A DNA stretch of 50,846 nt from an uncultured Roseobacter sp. Its GTDB lineage: Bacteria > Pseudomonadota > Alphaproteobacteria > Rhodobacterales > Rhodobacteraceae. Made by a program: the position numbers and the translations under genes. Below the pieces are notes generated by a model that was not told where the DNA came from, made no database searches, and saw only the letters and a program-made list of their open reading frames with translations. The stretch lies in contig CAJXIL010000006.1 in assembly GCA_913054455.1 (NCBI GenBank), forward strand, positions 1 to 50,846. Reading direction: 5' to 3'. Positions 17,259-25,965 of this stretch are shown here, one piece after another (position 1 is the stretch's first letter; every line of letters begins with the position of its first letter).

Positions 17259-17273
17259 TTAGCAGTATGTTAA
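17259..17273. promoter_or_regulatory. Near-match CtrA box
   Basis: TTAG, seven bases, TTAA: one mismatch from TTAA-N7-TTAA, in the divergent promoter region of DUF1127 and hslV. Weaker evidence than the sites at 5040 and 28179. Confidence 0.3.
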
Positions 17274-17335
17274 CGCCGCTAGAACACATCATGGAAATGC
17301 AGGTGAGCGCTAAACCCCGGCGGATACCGCCGAGC

Positions 17336-17365
17336 CTTGTACAGCATTGGAGATAGATCCATATA
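17336..17365 (+). promoter_or_regulatory. Possible heat-shock (RpoH) promoter of hslV
   Basis: CTTGTA followed after 15 bases by ATCCATAT, similar to the heat-shock sigma-32 pattern (CTTGAA, CCCCATNT), about 28 bases before the hslV start. The match is partial. RpoH control of hslVU is the usual arrangement. Confidence 0.25.
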
Positions 17366-17390
17366 GAAGGCAACAAAACTGGAGGCAAAA

Positions 17391-17981
17391 ATGGCAGATG
17401 ATCAATTCCCCGGCTGGCACGGAACCACCATCATTGGTGTCAAAAAGGGGAGTGAAGTGGTCATTGCCGGCGATGGGCAGGTCTCTCTGGGGCAGACCGT
17501 GATCAAAGGAACAGCCCGCAAGGTGCGCCGCCTTTCACCTGGGGGATTTGACGTTATTGTAGGGTTTGCCGGATCCACCGCCGATGCTTTTACCCTGTTG
17601 GAACGTCTAGAGGCCAAACTGGAGGCCACACCCGGCCAACTGGCGCGGGCCAGTGTTGAACTGGCCAAAGACTGGCGCACCGATAAATATCTGCAAAAAC
17701 TCGAAGCCATGTTGATTGTCACCGACGGGACCGAGCTTTTGGTGATCACCGGGGCAGGGGACGTTTTGGAGCCCGAACATGACGTAGCCGCGATTGGATC
17801 TGGCGGTAACTTTGCCCTAGCAGCGGCGCGGGGCATGATGGACAGTGACCGTAACGCCGAAGCCGTGGCCCGTGACGCCATGGCAATTGCGGCTGATATC
17901 TGCGTCTATACCAATGGACGACTGACCGTCGAAAGCATTGCTACAAGTTCAGATGCGTCAAAAATCACTTCGGAGAGCTGA
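17391..17981 (+). CDS. hslV: ATP-dependent protease catalytic subunit HslV (ClpQ)
   Basis: Proteasome-like threonine peptidase that forms a double hexamer and degrades proteins unfolded by HslU. It has 196 residues with a strong GGAGG site. The catalytic Thr is T12, exposed after cleavage of an 11-residue propeptide ending in GWHG; E. coli HslV removes only Met. Family marks are [32 protein letters not shown], and [16 protein letters not shown] propeptide of this length is usual in alphaproteobacteria. hslU is not adjacent but follows one gene later. Confidence 0.95.
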   Translation: MADDQFPGWHGTTIIGVKKGSEVVIAGDGQVSLGQTVIKGTARKVRRLSPGGFDVIVGFAGSTADAFTLLERLEAKLEATPGQLARASVELAKDWRTDKYLQKLEAMLIVTDGTELLVITGAGDVLEPEHDVAAIGSGGNFALAAARGMMDSDRNAEAVARDAMAIAADICVYTNGRLTVESIATSSDASKITSES

Positions 17982-17982
17982 T

Positions 17983-19053
17983 GTGAGCCAGATCGACCAG
18001 AATGACATTCGCGCCGCCGTTGGCTCTGGCTTGATCAGCGAGGCCCAAGCGGCCTCTCTATTGGCGATGTCCCACAGCCGGCGCGGCGCGCGCGAGGACT
18101 TGGCACCTGGCGATGAACCCTTTGAGCTGTTCAAAGGCTTCAACGAGATTTTTATCGTCATTGGCATGCTCATTCTGGCATCAGGCTGGGCCGCCGTCAC
18201 CGCAGCCTATATCGCAGGATCCTTAGGTGGATATGTTGAAAAGACCATCAGCTCTTCGGCATTGGGGGCTGTTTTGCTCTGGATCTTTGCCGAGTATTTC
18301 ATTCGCCGCCGCCGAATGATCGCCCCAGCCATTGCCCTGTCCCTACTTTGGGCTGCCAATGCCGGCACCGGCATGACCGCTTTTTTCTCAGAACCCTTTA
18401 TGGTGGCGCAAAACGATCTATCCAGTCTGCCGCTGCCAATGGCACTGACCACGGCTGCGGTGGCGCTGTTTTGGCTCCGGTTCCGGGTGCCTTTTGCCAT
18501 GGCGCTGATTGCGCTTGGGGTTTTTGCCCTCACCCTGATGATGGCCGCAGAGCAGGCTGGCCGTCCAGATGGGATTAGCGATTTCTTCCTGTTCTCCGCC
18601 TCCGGTCCTTTCGCCTGGGTAACACTGGCTGTGGGGATTGCCGTCTTTGCGGTGGCCATGATGTTTGATCTCAGCGATCCGCATCGCGTCACCCGCCGTG
18701 CGGCCCAAGGATTCTGGCTGCACGTTGTTGCCGCGCCTGCTCTGGTTAATACCATTGCTCTGAGCCTGCTGGACCAAGGCACAACTGGCGCGCAGCTGAC
18801 GCTGGTTGCTGTCCTTTTTGCCTTTGCCCTGGTGGCGATCATCATTGACCGCCGCTCCTTCCTGATTGCAGCCATCGGTTATAGCGTGACCCTAGCTGGC
18901 ACCGTCTTTGACGGCGAGGGGGCCGCAATGACTATTCTTCTGCTTGGTTTCTTCCTGGTGATCCTTGGCGCCTTCTGGGCGCGGATCCGGGCGACCTTGC
19001 TCTCTCCTTTGGCCGGTGTGCTGCCGCTGCACCGCCTTCCTCCTTCTCACTGA
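17983..19053 (+). CDS. Multi-pass membrane protein encoded between hslV and hslU
   Basis: A 356-residue integral membrane protein. The start is GTG at 17983, one base after the hslV stop region, with GGAGAG seven bases upstream inside the end of hslV; an upstream ATG at 17953 lies within hslV and lacks this site. The N-terminal 55 residues are soluble ([20 protein letters not shown] resembles the start of DUF2157-type proteins), then about 10 hydrophobic helices follow from residue 55 to near the end. No transporter or enzyme motif is evident. Its place in the hslVU operon suggests co-expression in heat or envelope stress. Function unknown. Confidence 0.75.
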   Translation: MSQIDQNDIRAAVGSGLISEAQAASLLAMSHSRRGAREDLAPGDEPFELFKGFNEIFIVIGMLILASGWAAVTAAYIAGSLGGYVEKTISSSALGAVLLWIFAEYFIRRRRMIAPAIALSLLWAANAGTGMTAFFSEPFMVAQNDLSSLPLPMALTTAAVALFWLRFRVPFAMALIALGVFALTLMMAAEQAGRPDGISDFFLFSASGPFAWVTLAVGIAVFAVAMMFDLSDPHRVTRRAAQGFWLHVVAAPALVNTIALSLLDQGTTGAQLTLVAVLFAFALVAIIIDRRSFLIAAIGYSVTLAGTVFDGEGAAMTILLLGFFLVILGAFWARIRATLLSPLAGVLPLHRLPPSH

Positions 19054-19066
19054 AACGAGACATCCC

Positions 19067-20380
19067 ATGACAGACCTGACACCCCGCGAAATCGTTTCTG
19101 AACTGGACCGCTTTATTATTGGACAGGCTGAGGCAAAACGTGCCGTGGCCGTAGCGCTGCGCAACCGTTGGCGCCGCAAACAGCTCTCGGATGATCTGCG
19201 CGACGAGGTTTATCCCAAAAACATCCTGATGATCGGGCCCACCGGCGTTGGTAAAACCGAAATCTCACGCCGACTGGCAAAACTGGCGCGCGCGCCTTTC
19301 ATCAAGGTAGAAGCCACCAAATTCACCGAAGTTGGTTATGTTGGCCGTGACGTTGAACAAATCATTCGCGACCTTGTAGATAGTGCCATCGTCCAAACCC
19401 GTGAATTCATGCGTGAAGACGTCACAACCAAGGCCCAAAAGGCCGCAGAAGACCGGGTTATCGACGCACTGGCCGGCCAAGACGCCCGCGAAATCACCCG
19501 TGATGTGTTCCGCAAAAAACTGAAGTCGGGTCAACTGGATGACGCGTTGATCGAATTGGATGTCGCCGATAGCTCTAATCCCATGGGCAATATGTTTGAT
19601 GTCCCAGGTCAGCCTGGCGGCGGCAATATGGGTGTTCTCAATATTGGGGATCTCCTGGGCAAGGCCATGGGCGGGCGTACCGTGCGCAGAAAGATGACCG
19701 TTGCTGAAAGCTATGAAGTTTTGATCAGTGATGAGGCCGACAAATTGCTGGATGATGAGGTGGTCACCCGCGCTGCTATTGAATCGGTAGAGCAAAGCGG
19801 CATCGTCTTTCTGGATGAAATCGACAAGGTCTGCGCCCGGTCAGACGCCCGCGGGGGTGATGTCAGCCGTGAAGGCGTCCAACGCGATCTGCTGCCCCTG
19901 ATCGAAGGCACCACGGTGAGCACCAAACACGGTCCAATCAAAACGGACCATATCCTGTTTATTGCCTCCGGTGCCTTTCATGTAGCTAAGCCCTCTGATC
20001 TCTTGCCTGAATTGCAGGGCCGTTTGCCAATCCGGGTCAATCTGCGCTCGCTGAGCGAAACCGATTTTGTCCGTATCCTGACAGAAACCGACAATGCGCT
20101 GACCCTGCAATATACCGCCTTGATGAAGACGGAGGAGGTCGAAGTGACCTTTACCGAAGATGGTATTGCCGCGCTCGCCAAGATTGCAGCAGAGGTAAAC
20201 CATTCAGTGGAAAACATCGGCGCGCGTCGGCTTTATACTGTGATTGAACGAGTGTTTGAGGAGCTATCGTTCAACGCCCCCGATAGGGGCGGCGAGAAAG
20301 TCACTGTAAACGCCAGTTTTGTCGGCAAACACCTGGGCGAACTGGCGAGCAGAAGCGATCTGAGTCGCTACGTGCTTTAG
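19067..20380 (+). CDS. hslU: ATP-dependent protease ATPase subunit HslU (ClpY)
   Basis: AAA+ unfoldase that feeds HslV, 437 residues. Walker A GPTGVGKT is at 57-64, the pore loop [13 protein letters not shown] follows, Walker B is VFLDEID, the sensor/arginine segment is [12 protein letters not shown], and the extreme C-terminus DLSRYVL is the tail that docks into HslV. The ATG at 19067 follows the membrane-protein stop by 13 bases. All functional motifs are intact. Confidence 0.96.
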   Translation: MTDLTPREIVSELDRFIIGQAEAKRAVAVALRNRWRRKQLSDDLRDEVYPKNILMIGPTGVGKTEISRRLAKLARAPFIKVEATKFTEVGYVGRDVEQIIRDLVDSAIVQTREFMREDVTTKAQKAAEDRVIDALAGQDAREITRDVFRKKLKSGQLDDALIELDVADSSNPMGNMFDVPGQPGGGNMGVLNIGDLLGKAMGGRTVRRKMTVAESYEVLISDEADKLLDDEVVTRAAIESVEQSGIVFLDEIDKVCARSDARGGDVSREGVQRDLLPLIEGTTVSTKHGPIKTDHILFIASGAFHVAKPSDLLPELQGRLPIRVNLRSLSETDFVRILTETDNALTLQYTALMKTEEVEVTFTEDGIAALAKIAAEVNHSVENIGARRLYTVIERVFEELSFNAPDRGGEKVTVNASFVGKHLGELASRSDLSRYVL

Positions 20381-20422
20381 AAAGCCGGAGCTGTTGTTGC
20401 AATCCTGCAGAGATCGGTTTTC

Positions 20423-20458
20423 ATCTGGCCTATGGCTTGCTAGCCTGTGGCCAGATTT
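20423..20458 (+). terminator. Possible terminator of hslU
   Basis: ATCTGGCC pairs with GGCCAGAT, and inside it GGCT pairs with AGCC, giving a stem of about 12 bp with an interior bulge. Only a short T-tract follows. It lies between hslU and the hydrolase gene. Confidence 0.4.
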
Positions 20459-20485
20459 ACCGGCAAGATTGAACAAAGGTTTCTT

Positions 20486-21610
20486 ATGATTTTCCTCCGT
20501 TTGGCTGCTGGCCTCAGCCTTTGTCTTGCCCTGGGCTGCACTGATCGCAGCCTTTCTCCGGTCACGTCTTGGGCCCTGGAGGTTGGCACCGCAAGGACCA
20601 TTTTTGTCGCCACAAACCGGAATGAATTACCCGATGGATCCTTTGGACCAGAGCGGAGCGAAGACTATCATCTTCTTGAGCTGACGGTCTCAATTCCGCC
20701 AAACCACACACCAGGAAAGCTGGAGTTTGGATATGCAGACCCAGATCCGGAAACCCAGTTCACCCTGGCCGCGCGACATCAGTTTCAACACCAATCAGAC
20801 TTTGATCGCCGCCTTCAAGCCGAACTGAACGAGTATCCTCCTGAAGAACGGGATGTGCTTGTCTTTGTTCATGGCTACAATAGCACCCAAGCCGAAACCG
20901 CGTTTCGCGCGGCACAGCTGAGCCATGATCTGGATACGCCGGGCGCAACGATCGTTTATTCTTGGCCAAGCCTAGGCAGCCCCTTGGGCTATGCCTATGA
21001 CGGAGACAGTGTCTTGTTTGCCCGAGATGGGTTAGAGCGGCTGTTGCGGCACCTCAACAAGGCCGGAGCAAGACGGATCGTTCTCGCAGCCCACTCCATG
21101 GGATCGCTTTTGGCGATGGAAGCCCTACGGCAAATTGAAATCAGATCGCCAAATTGGTCGGACCAGAACCTGGCCGGTGTCATATTGCTGTCACCGGATC
21201 TAGATCTGGATGTATTTCGCAGCCAGATACAACAGTTCAAAACGGTACCTGAACCCTTTGTGGTCTTTGTATCGAGCAAAGACACTATCTTGAACATTTC
21301 CCGGAAGATCCGCGGAACCCATAGCCGAGAACGTCTAGGCAGCCTGAGCTCAATCGAGGCTGTGTCTGATCTGCCAATTGACATTATCGACACAACGGCC
21401 TTTGCAGATAACGCAGAATCTGGTCATTTTGTTACCGTGACATCCCCAATGTTCCTCGCATTGCTGAATAAGGCACAGGCAACGGAAGGCGCCTTTGAGA
21501 GACGGCCTCAGGCGGTGGAAGAGTTCAGACAAATCTTGCCAGACACTGTGGTTAATCAGGATAGGACCGGCGAAGCCCTATTGATGACCTTCACCGGCGG
21601 TGACCGCTAA
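20486..21610 (+). CDS. Alpha/beta hydrolase lipoprotein (DUF900-like)
   Basis: A 374-residue putative serine hydrolase. The start at 20486 gives a signal peptide ending in a lipobox-like LALGC (Cys near residue 18), so it is probably an outer-membrane or periplasmic lipoprotein; the -3 residue is Ala, which is weaker than the usual Leu. The oxyanion-region VFVHGYNST, the nucleophile elbow AAHSMGS and a late His (SGHFVTV) fit a catalytic triad of the DUF900 group. AAAGG lies upstream of the ATG. It is convergent with the smr gene. Substrate unknown. Confidence 0.8.
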   Translation: MIFLRLAAGLSLCLALGCTDRSLSPVTSWALEVGTARTIFVATNRNELPDGSFGPERSEDYHLLELTVSIPPNHTPGKLEFGYADPDPETQFTLAARHQFQHQSDFDRRLQAELNEYPPEERDVLVFVHGYNSTQAETAFRAAQLSHDLDTPGATIVYSWPSLGSPLGYAYDGDSVLFARDGLERLLRHLNKAGARRIVLAAHSMGSLLAMEALRQIEIRSPNWSDQNLAGVILLSPDLDLDVFRSQIQQFKTVPEPFVVFVSSKDTILNISRKIRGTHSRERLGSLSSIEAVSDLPIDIIDTTAFADNAESGHFVTVTSPMFLALLNKAQATEGAFERRPQAVEEFRQILPDTVVNQDRTGEALLMTFTGGDR

Positions 21611-21625
21611 CCCAGTCTCAAAGCC

Positions 21626-22225
21626 CTATCGGCTGCGCCGCAGATAGACATAGTAAGCACCCTCTCCGCCGTGGGTCACATGGGATTGGGTGACTTGTAG
21701 AACCGCCTGGGCCAGCGGTGGCAGGGCCAGCCATTGTGGCACGTGATGGCGTAACACCCCCCGTGGCACCGGAATGGGGCCTGGCTCATCACGGTCCTTG
21801 CCCTTACCTGTGACCACCAGAACCAGCCGCTTACCCGACGCCTGGGCTGACAGGATGAACCGGGTGAGCGCCGGATGGGCACTATCAACCCGCATGCCGT
21901 GCAGATCGAGCTTCCCCTCTGGCTTAAGCTTGCCACGTTTCATGCGCCGAAAGGCTTTTTCGTCCATTTGTAGGGGATTAGCAGCCAGTGCCTTGGCTGG
22001 CGTCGGTTTCAAACTATGCCGCTGTGGTTTTGGCTTGGCCTTACTGCCCAGCTCAAATGCCTCCAACAGGTTTTCAGACCGACCCTGGGGCGCCTTGGCT
22101 GGTTTTGGCTTTGGCAAGGGCAGGCTCGGCGGCGTTGTATGGCTGCCAGGATGCAGGCGCTCAGTGTGCTCTACCACCTGATGCCAAAGCTCCACCTCTT
22201 CAGAAGTCAGTTTGCGCCTGCTCAT
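21626..22225 (-). CDS. Smr-domain (MutS2-like) protein
   Basis: A 199-residue protein with a C-terminal Smr domain (LDLHGMRVDSAHPAL, VVTGKGKDRDEPG, LRHHVPQWL, THGGEGAYYVYLRR). Smr domains have DNA- or RNA-nicking or structure-binding activity in studied proteins. The first 90 residues are basic and Pro/Lys-rich, probably disordered. The ATG overlaps the mltA stop by one base, and mltA overlaps timA, so the three are one translationally coupled operon (timA-mltA-smr). Confidence 0.88.
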   Translation of the reverse strand: MSRRKLTSEEVELWHQVVEHTERLHPGSHTTPPSLPLPKPKPAKAPQGRSENLLEAFELGSKAKPKPQRHSLKPTPAKALAANPLQMDEKAFRRMKRGKLKPEGKLDLHGMRVDSAHPALTRFILSAQASGKRLVLVVTGKGKDRDEPGPIPVPRGVLRHHVPQWLALPPLAQAVLQVTQSHVTHGGEGAYYVYLRRSR

Positions 22226-23301
22226 TAGTACTCATCCGGGACCAGCGCAAACGCGCGTTGTATTGGCAGCAAAACCACCATCCGGCCCGGATCGCGCAGC
22301 CGACCTGCCGCCTGACCTGCGCTATCGCCAGTACCATAAAAGACATCAGCGCGCTGCGCGCCTTTGATAGCGGATCCCGTGTCCTGTGCAATCATCAAAC
22401 GGCGCATCTGCGTCTCGCCGCCCTTTTCCATCCAAACAGGCGCGCCCAGCGGCGTGTATTTGGGATCAACCGCCAGCGTACGCAGCGTGGTCACCGATCT
22501 GTTCATTGCGCCAACCGGACCTTTGGAGGGGCGGATTTTGCGAATTTCACGGAAGAAAACATATGAAGGGTTGTGCAGAAGCAATTCGCGCCCAGCCACC
22601 GGGTTGCGCCGCACCCAGGCTTTGATCACCTGAGCACTGACCTGATGTGCCTTGTAGATACCACGGCGCACCATTTCGGTGCCGATCGACCGATAGGGGT
22701 GCCCATTTGCACCCCCATAGCCAATTCTGATGGTACTGCCATCGTTCAGGCGAATACGGCCGGAACCTTGAATTTGCAAAAAGAATAGTTCAACCGGGTC
22801 ATCAACCCAGGCAATTTCCAAGCCGCGCCCCTGCATCACCGGACCGGTCAGGATATCGCGACGCGGCAGCCATGGGCTGCTGTGTTTTGCCTCTGGCGGC
22901 ATCCGGTAAACCGGGTAGCGAAACCGCGGTGTGCGGTAGCGGGATCCATCCAACTCAGGTTCAAAATAGCCGGTGAACAGGCCGGGGGTTCCATCCTCGA
23001 TCAAAACTGGCCGAAAGAACAGTTCGAAGAAGCTGCGGGCACCGGCCTTGCTCTCTGGCTGGGACAGAAGTTGAGCCTGAGATTGCGCCAAGGCACAGAG
23101 ATTTTGCCAGTCCTGATCCTTTAGATCAGGGCAGGTTTCCAGAAATACCTTCAGAGCTGCCGCGTGGTTATCTTCCTCCCAGCCGTTGAGCTGGGAGAAA
23201 TCCAACATTTTATAGGTGGTTTCGGCACCTGCGACACTGGCCGTCATCGCAGCTCCAGCAAGAGCTGCTGCCCGGAAAAAATCCCGGAGCATGGCACTCA
23301 C
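22225..23301 (-). CDS. mltA: Membrane-bound lytic murein transglycosylase A
   Basis: A periplasmic enzyme that cleaves peptidoglycan glycan strands with formation of 1,6-anhydroMurNAc, 358 residues. The signal peptide covers about residues 1-26 (FFRAAALAGAAMTASVAGAE). The MltA barrel domain (GLFTGYFEPELDGSR, LEIAWVDDPVELFFLQIQGS) and the 3D domain (TPLGAPVWME, IAQDTGSAIKGAQRADVFYG) with catalytic Asp are intact. The start could be GTG at 23301, overlapping the timA stop, or ATG at 23292; GTG is given because of the coupling, but both are possible. Confidence 0.93.
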   Translation of the reverse strand: MSAMLRDFFRAAALAGAAMTASVAGAETTYKMLDFSQLNGWEEDNHAAALKVFLETCPDLKDQDWQNLCALAQSQAQLLSQPESKAGARSFFELFFRPVLIEDGTPGLFTGYFEPELDGSRYRTPRFRYPVYRMPPEAKHSSPWLPRRDILTGPVMQGRGLEIAWVDDPVELFFLQIQGSGRIRLNDGSTIRIGYGGANGHPYRSIGTEMVRRGIYKAHQVSAQVIKAWVRRNPVAGRELLLHNPSYVFFREIRKIRPSKGPVGAMNRSVTTLRTLAVDPKYTPLGAPVWMEKGGETQMRRLMIAQDTGSAIKGAQRADVFYGTGDSAGQAAGRLRDPGRMVVLLPIQRAFALVPDEY

Positions 23302-23954
23302 CCGTCCGTTGCAACCAGCTGCCAGTTTGGATCATCAACACCCATACTGCGGGCAAAGACCCAGATATCTTTTTGACGCTTGATCGCCTTGGCATCGCCT
23401 TCGATGATCTCACCTTCTCGGTTGCGCACAACGGAGGTCAGCTCACCGACAAAGCGCATGGTCAGCTCTGCAACTCCGGTGGTTTCATCAAAGATGGCGT
23501 CAACCACGGCAGTTTCGCGCACGCCGATGAATTCAGCCTCAATGGTCAGGCCTTGATCTTCACGCTGCGCTACGGCCTCAACAAAGCTGTCAAAAACATC
23601 TTCGGCAAGAAAGCCCTGGATGTCGTCCAGCGCACCCTTCTCAAATCCCATAAGGATCATTTCATAGGCGCTGCGCGCACCCTGAACAAATTCGCCAACC
23701 TGGAAGGAAGGCTCAACCCGCTTCATCGCTGCCAGTGCCTTTGCCTGGTCTGACCCTTCTTCCACATAATCGGTAATATCACGGTCAGGTCCGCCCTCGA
23801 TCACCTCGAGATCAGGCCCGTTGCTGCGCTTTTGTGTAGGAGCAACGGGTGGCTTTTCAAAACCCTCGCGCGTGCCCAGAACACTTCTGAGGCGCAGGAT
23901 CAAAAACACCGCAATACCGGCCAAAACCAAAAGACTAATCAAGGGCGACTCCAT
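23298..23954 (-). CDS. timA: Tim44/TimA-family membrane-anchored adaptor
   Basis: A 218-residue protein with one N-terminal membrane helix (about residues 5-22) and a C-terminal Tim44 domain (SAYEMILMGFEKGALDDIQGF... AELTMRFVGELTSVV). The domain is that of mitochondrial Tim44 and the alphaproteobacterial TimA proteins. It stands first in the timA-mltA-smr operon; MltA is periplasmic, so a membrane adaptor beside it is suggestive but not proven. Its last base pairs overlap the mltA start. Confidence 0.85.
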   Translation of the reverse strand: MESPLISLLVLAGIAVFLILRLRSVLGTREGFEKPPVAPTQKRSNGPDLEVIEGGPDRDITDYVEEGSDQAKALAAMKRVEPSFQVGEFVQGARSAYEMILMGFEKGALDDIQGFLAEDVFDSFVEAVAQREDQGLTIEAEFIGVRETAVVDAIFDETTGVAELTMRFVGELTSVVRNREGEIIEGDAKAIKRQKDIWVFARSMGVDDPNWQLVATDG

Positions 23955-24069
23955 AAGAACCTCTCGCTGGATATTCCAAGCCCAGTTTGAAACCTGGGCA
24001 TTCTCTCCTTATGTAGGGGCTTGAGGGTAGCAAGTCTACCGTTCAGCGAATGTTCTAAGGAAACCGCTC

Positions 24070-24585
24070 ATGTATCTTTTTCTCGCCTTTCTGATGGTGC
24101 CGCTCATTGAAATTGGCCTGTTCATTCAGGTGGGCGGCGCAATTGGTCTATGGCCAACACTGGCCATTGTGGTGCTCACCGCGGTGCTTGGCACCTCGCT
24201 GGTGCGCTCGCAGGGTCGATTGGCGCTGGGACAGATGCGAAATTCTTTTCAAACCCTCTCTGATCCGGCGGAGCCTCTGGCCCATGGTGCGATGATCCTC
24301 TTTGCCGGCGCGTTACTGCTGACGCCCGGCTTTTTTACCGATGCCTTTGGCTTTGCGCTGCTGATGCCGCCAGTCCGGATCGCGGTCTATCGCTACATCA
24401 GCAAGCGGGTCACCGTAGCGCAGTTCCAGATGGGATCCGCGCCTGGGCAACGTCCAGATTACCCCGGTAGGGGTCAAACCACCCAAGCACCCGGACGTGG
24501 CGATATCATTGATGGCGATTTTGAAGAAGTGACGCCAAGGAAGCCCAATCAGAAGCCCTCAGGCTGGGTTGAAGGTCCAAAATAG
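24070..24585 (+). CDS. fxsA: FxsA-family membrane protein
   Basis: A 171-residue FxsA homologue. Two N-terminal membrane helices (about 5-25 and 28-48) and a third (about 75-98) surround GTSLVRSQGR and the conserved GALLLTPGFFTD. The cytoplasmic C-terminus is Pro/Gly-rich. In E. coli FxsA over-expression relieves phage exclusion; its normal role is unclear. It is divergent from the timA operon and followed by secB on the same strand. Confidence 0.88.
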   Translation: MYLFLAFLMVPLIEIGLFIQVGGAIGLWPTLAIVVLTAVLGTSLVRSQGRLALGQMRNSFQTLSDPAEPLAHGAMILFAGALLLTPGFFTDAFGFALLMPPVRIAVYRYISKRVTVAQFQMGSAPGQRPDYPGRGQTTQAPGRGDIIDGDFEEVTPRKPNQKPSGWVEGPK

Positions 24586-24612
24586 ACCATCCTATCTCCG
24601 CTGGTATTCCTA

Positions 24613-24681
24613 GCCGTTGAGATACCCGAACCAAGCTGTTAAGCACGGATCAAACTGATTTTTTAGGAGTATCTCAATGGC
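24613..24681 (+). promoter_or_regulatory. Inverted repeat covering the secB start codon
   Basis: GCCGTTGAGATAC at 24613-24625 is complementary over 13 positions (12 Watson-Crick, one G-U) to GTATCTCAATGGC at 24669-24681, which includes the secB ATG at 24677. The AGGAG site (24665-24669) lies at the helix edge. If the transcript starts upstream of 24613, this helix would hide the start codon. Confidence 0.5.
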
Positions 24682-25162
24682 CGAAAATGGCGCAAACGGG
24701 GGCGCACAGCAGCCCCAAGTCCAGATGAATATCCTGGGTCAATACATCCGTGACATGTCCTTTGAAAACGTCATGGCCCAAAAAGGCGCTGGTGGCGAAG
24801 TTCAGCCCGACGTCAATGTATCGGTCAACCTGGATGCCAAGAAACGCTCGGTTGAGAACCAATATGAGGTCATGACCAAGCTGAACATCGAGTCCAAGAA
24901 CAAAGAGGGCGGCGACGTTCTGTTTGTGCTGGAACTGGAATACATCGGTGTGTTCAGCATTGAGGGCGTGCCAGAAGACCAGCTGCACCCCTTCCTGCTG
25001 ATCGAATGCCCCCGCATGACCTTCCCCTTCCTGCGTCGCATCGTGTCGGATGTCACACGTGACGGTGGTTTCCCGCCGCTGAACCTCGATAACATCGATT
25101 TTGTAGCGATCTACCGCAACGAGCTGGCCCGCCGTCAGGCCGAGGCTGCTCCGCAGCAGTAA
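24677..25162 (+). CDS. secB: Protein-export chaperone SecB
   Basis: A tetrameric chaperone that holds precursors unfolded and delivers them to SecA. In the 161 residues the core is typical (NILGQYIRDMSFENV, LDAKKRSVENQYEVMTKLN, ELEYIGVFSIEGVPEDQL, PFLLIECPRMTFPFLRRIVSDVTRDGG split over two strands, PPLNLDNIDFVAIY). The C-terminal tail is Ala/Gln-rich. RBS is AGGAG. A 13-bp inverted repeat pairs over its start codon, which suggests post-transcriptional control. It is convergent with dnaQ, sharing a bidirectional terminator. Confidence 0.95.
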   Translation: MAENGANGGAQQPQVQMNILGQYIRDMSFENVMAQKGAGGEVQPDVNVSVNLDAKKRSVENQYEVMTKLNIESKNKEGGDVLFVLELEYIGVFSIEGVPEDQLHPFLLIECPRMTFPFLRRIVSDVTRDGGFPPLNLDNIDFVAIYRNELARRQAEAAPQQ

Positions 25163-25181
25163 CCTGCATAGGTTTCAAGAC

Positions 25182-25217
25182 AAAAAACGCCGCTGATCAA
25201 CGTCAGCGGCGTTTTTT
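25182..25217. terminator. Bidirectional intrinsic terminator between secB and dnaQ
   Basis: Stem of at least 11 bp (AACGCCGCTGA / TCAGCGGCGTT) with loop TCAACG, flanked by six A on the left and six T on the right, so it works in both directions. Confidence 0.92.
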
Positions 25218-25236
25218 GTGTCATTGCAGTATGATC

Positions 25237-25965
25237 TCAGCCCGGCTTTTGGTTCCAGAGGGCATCCTCACCCATCTTGGCAACAAAGGCCTCATGCGCC
25301 TCGGCCTCTTGTGCCGTAAGCCGCGATGGCAAAGGATTAGGACGTGGGACAGGACGCCAATCATCCACTGCCTGCCCACCAGAGGTACCACTGGTCGAGA
25401 GGCCAAAATCCGGCTGGCGGCCACCAATGAGCTCCAGATAGACATCTGCCAAGATTTCGGAGTCGAGCAGGGCGCCATGCAGGGTACGGTTGCTATTATC
25501 GATATGAAATCGACGACACAGGGCATCCAGCGTGGCGGGCGAGCCCGGATAACGTTTACGCGCCATCGCCAGGGTATCCAGCGCCTGCTCCATCGGCAAT
25601 GTGCGCAGTCCCATCCGGTCCAGCTCAAAGTTGAGGAACTTCATGTCAAAGCTGGCGTTGTGAATCACCATCCGTGAATCGCGGACAAAATCCAGAAAAG
25701 CCTGGCCGAATTTGGCAAAAACAGGCTTATCCCGCAGGGTGACCTGACCCTTTTCAGGTTTTTGTGGCGGCTCCAACAAATCCGGACCAATACCATGCAC
25801 ACCAAAGGCTTCTTGCGGCATGCCGCGCTCTGGGTTGATATAGACGTGGAAGGTCTCGCCGGTTGGCATGTGGTTCAGCAGCTCAACCGCCCCAATTTCG
25901 ACGATGCGGTCGCCAGAAAAAGGATCAAAGCCGGTGGTCTCGGTATCGAGCACAATTTCACGCAT
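25237..25965 (-). CDS. dnaQ: DNA polymerase III epsilon subunit (3'-5' proofreading exonuclease)
   Basis: A 242-residue DEDDh exonuclease that proofreads for the replicative polymerase. Exo I is VLDTETTGF, Exo II is HNASFDMKFL, and Exo III epsilon is LHGALLDSEILADVYLEL with the conserved His and Asp. The C-terminal 50 residues hold the segment that binds the alpha subunit. Its start overlaps the coaE stop by eight bases, ending the origin-proximal operon maf-aroE-coaE-dnaQ. Confidence 0.95.
   Translation of the reverse strand: MREIVLDTETTGFDPFSGDRIVEIGAVELLNHMPTGETFHVYINPERGMPQEAFGVHGIGPDLLEPPQKPEKGQVTLRDKPVFAKFGQAFLDFVRDSRMVIHNASFDMKFLNFELDRMGLRTLPMEQALDTLAMARKRYPGSPATLDALCRRFHIDNSNRTLHGALLDSEILADVYLELIGGRQPDFGLSTSGTSGGQAVDDWRPVPRPNPLPSRLTAQEAEAHEAFVAKMGEDALWNQKPG

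Noticed and set aside
18207-18875. Long minus-strand reading frame opposite the hslV-hslU membrane protein
   Set aside because: Low-complexity Ala/Ser/Arg product typical of the complement of hydrophobic coding sequence.
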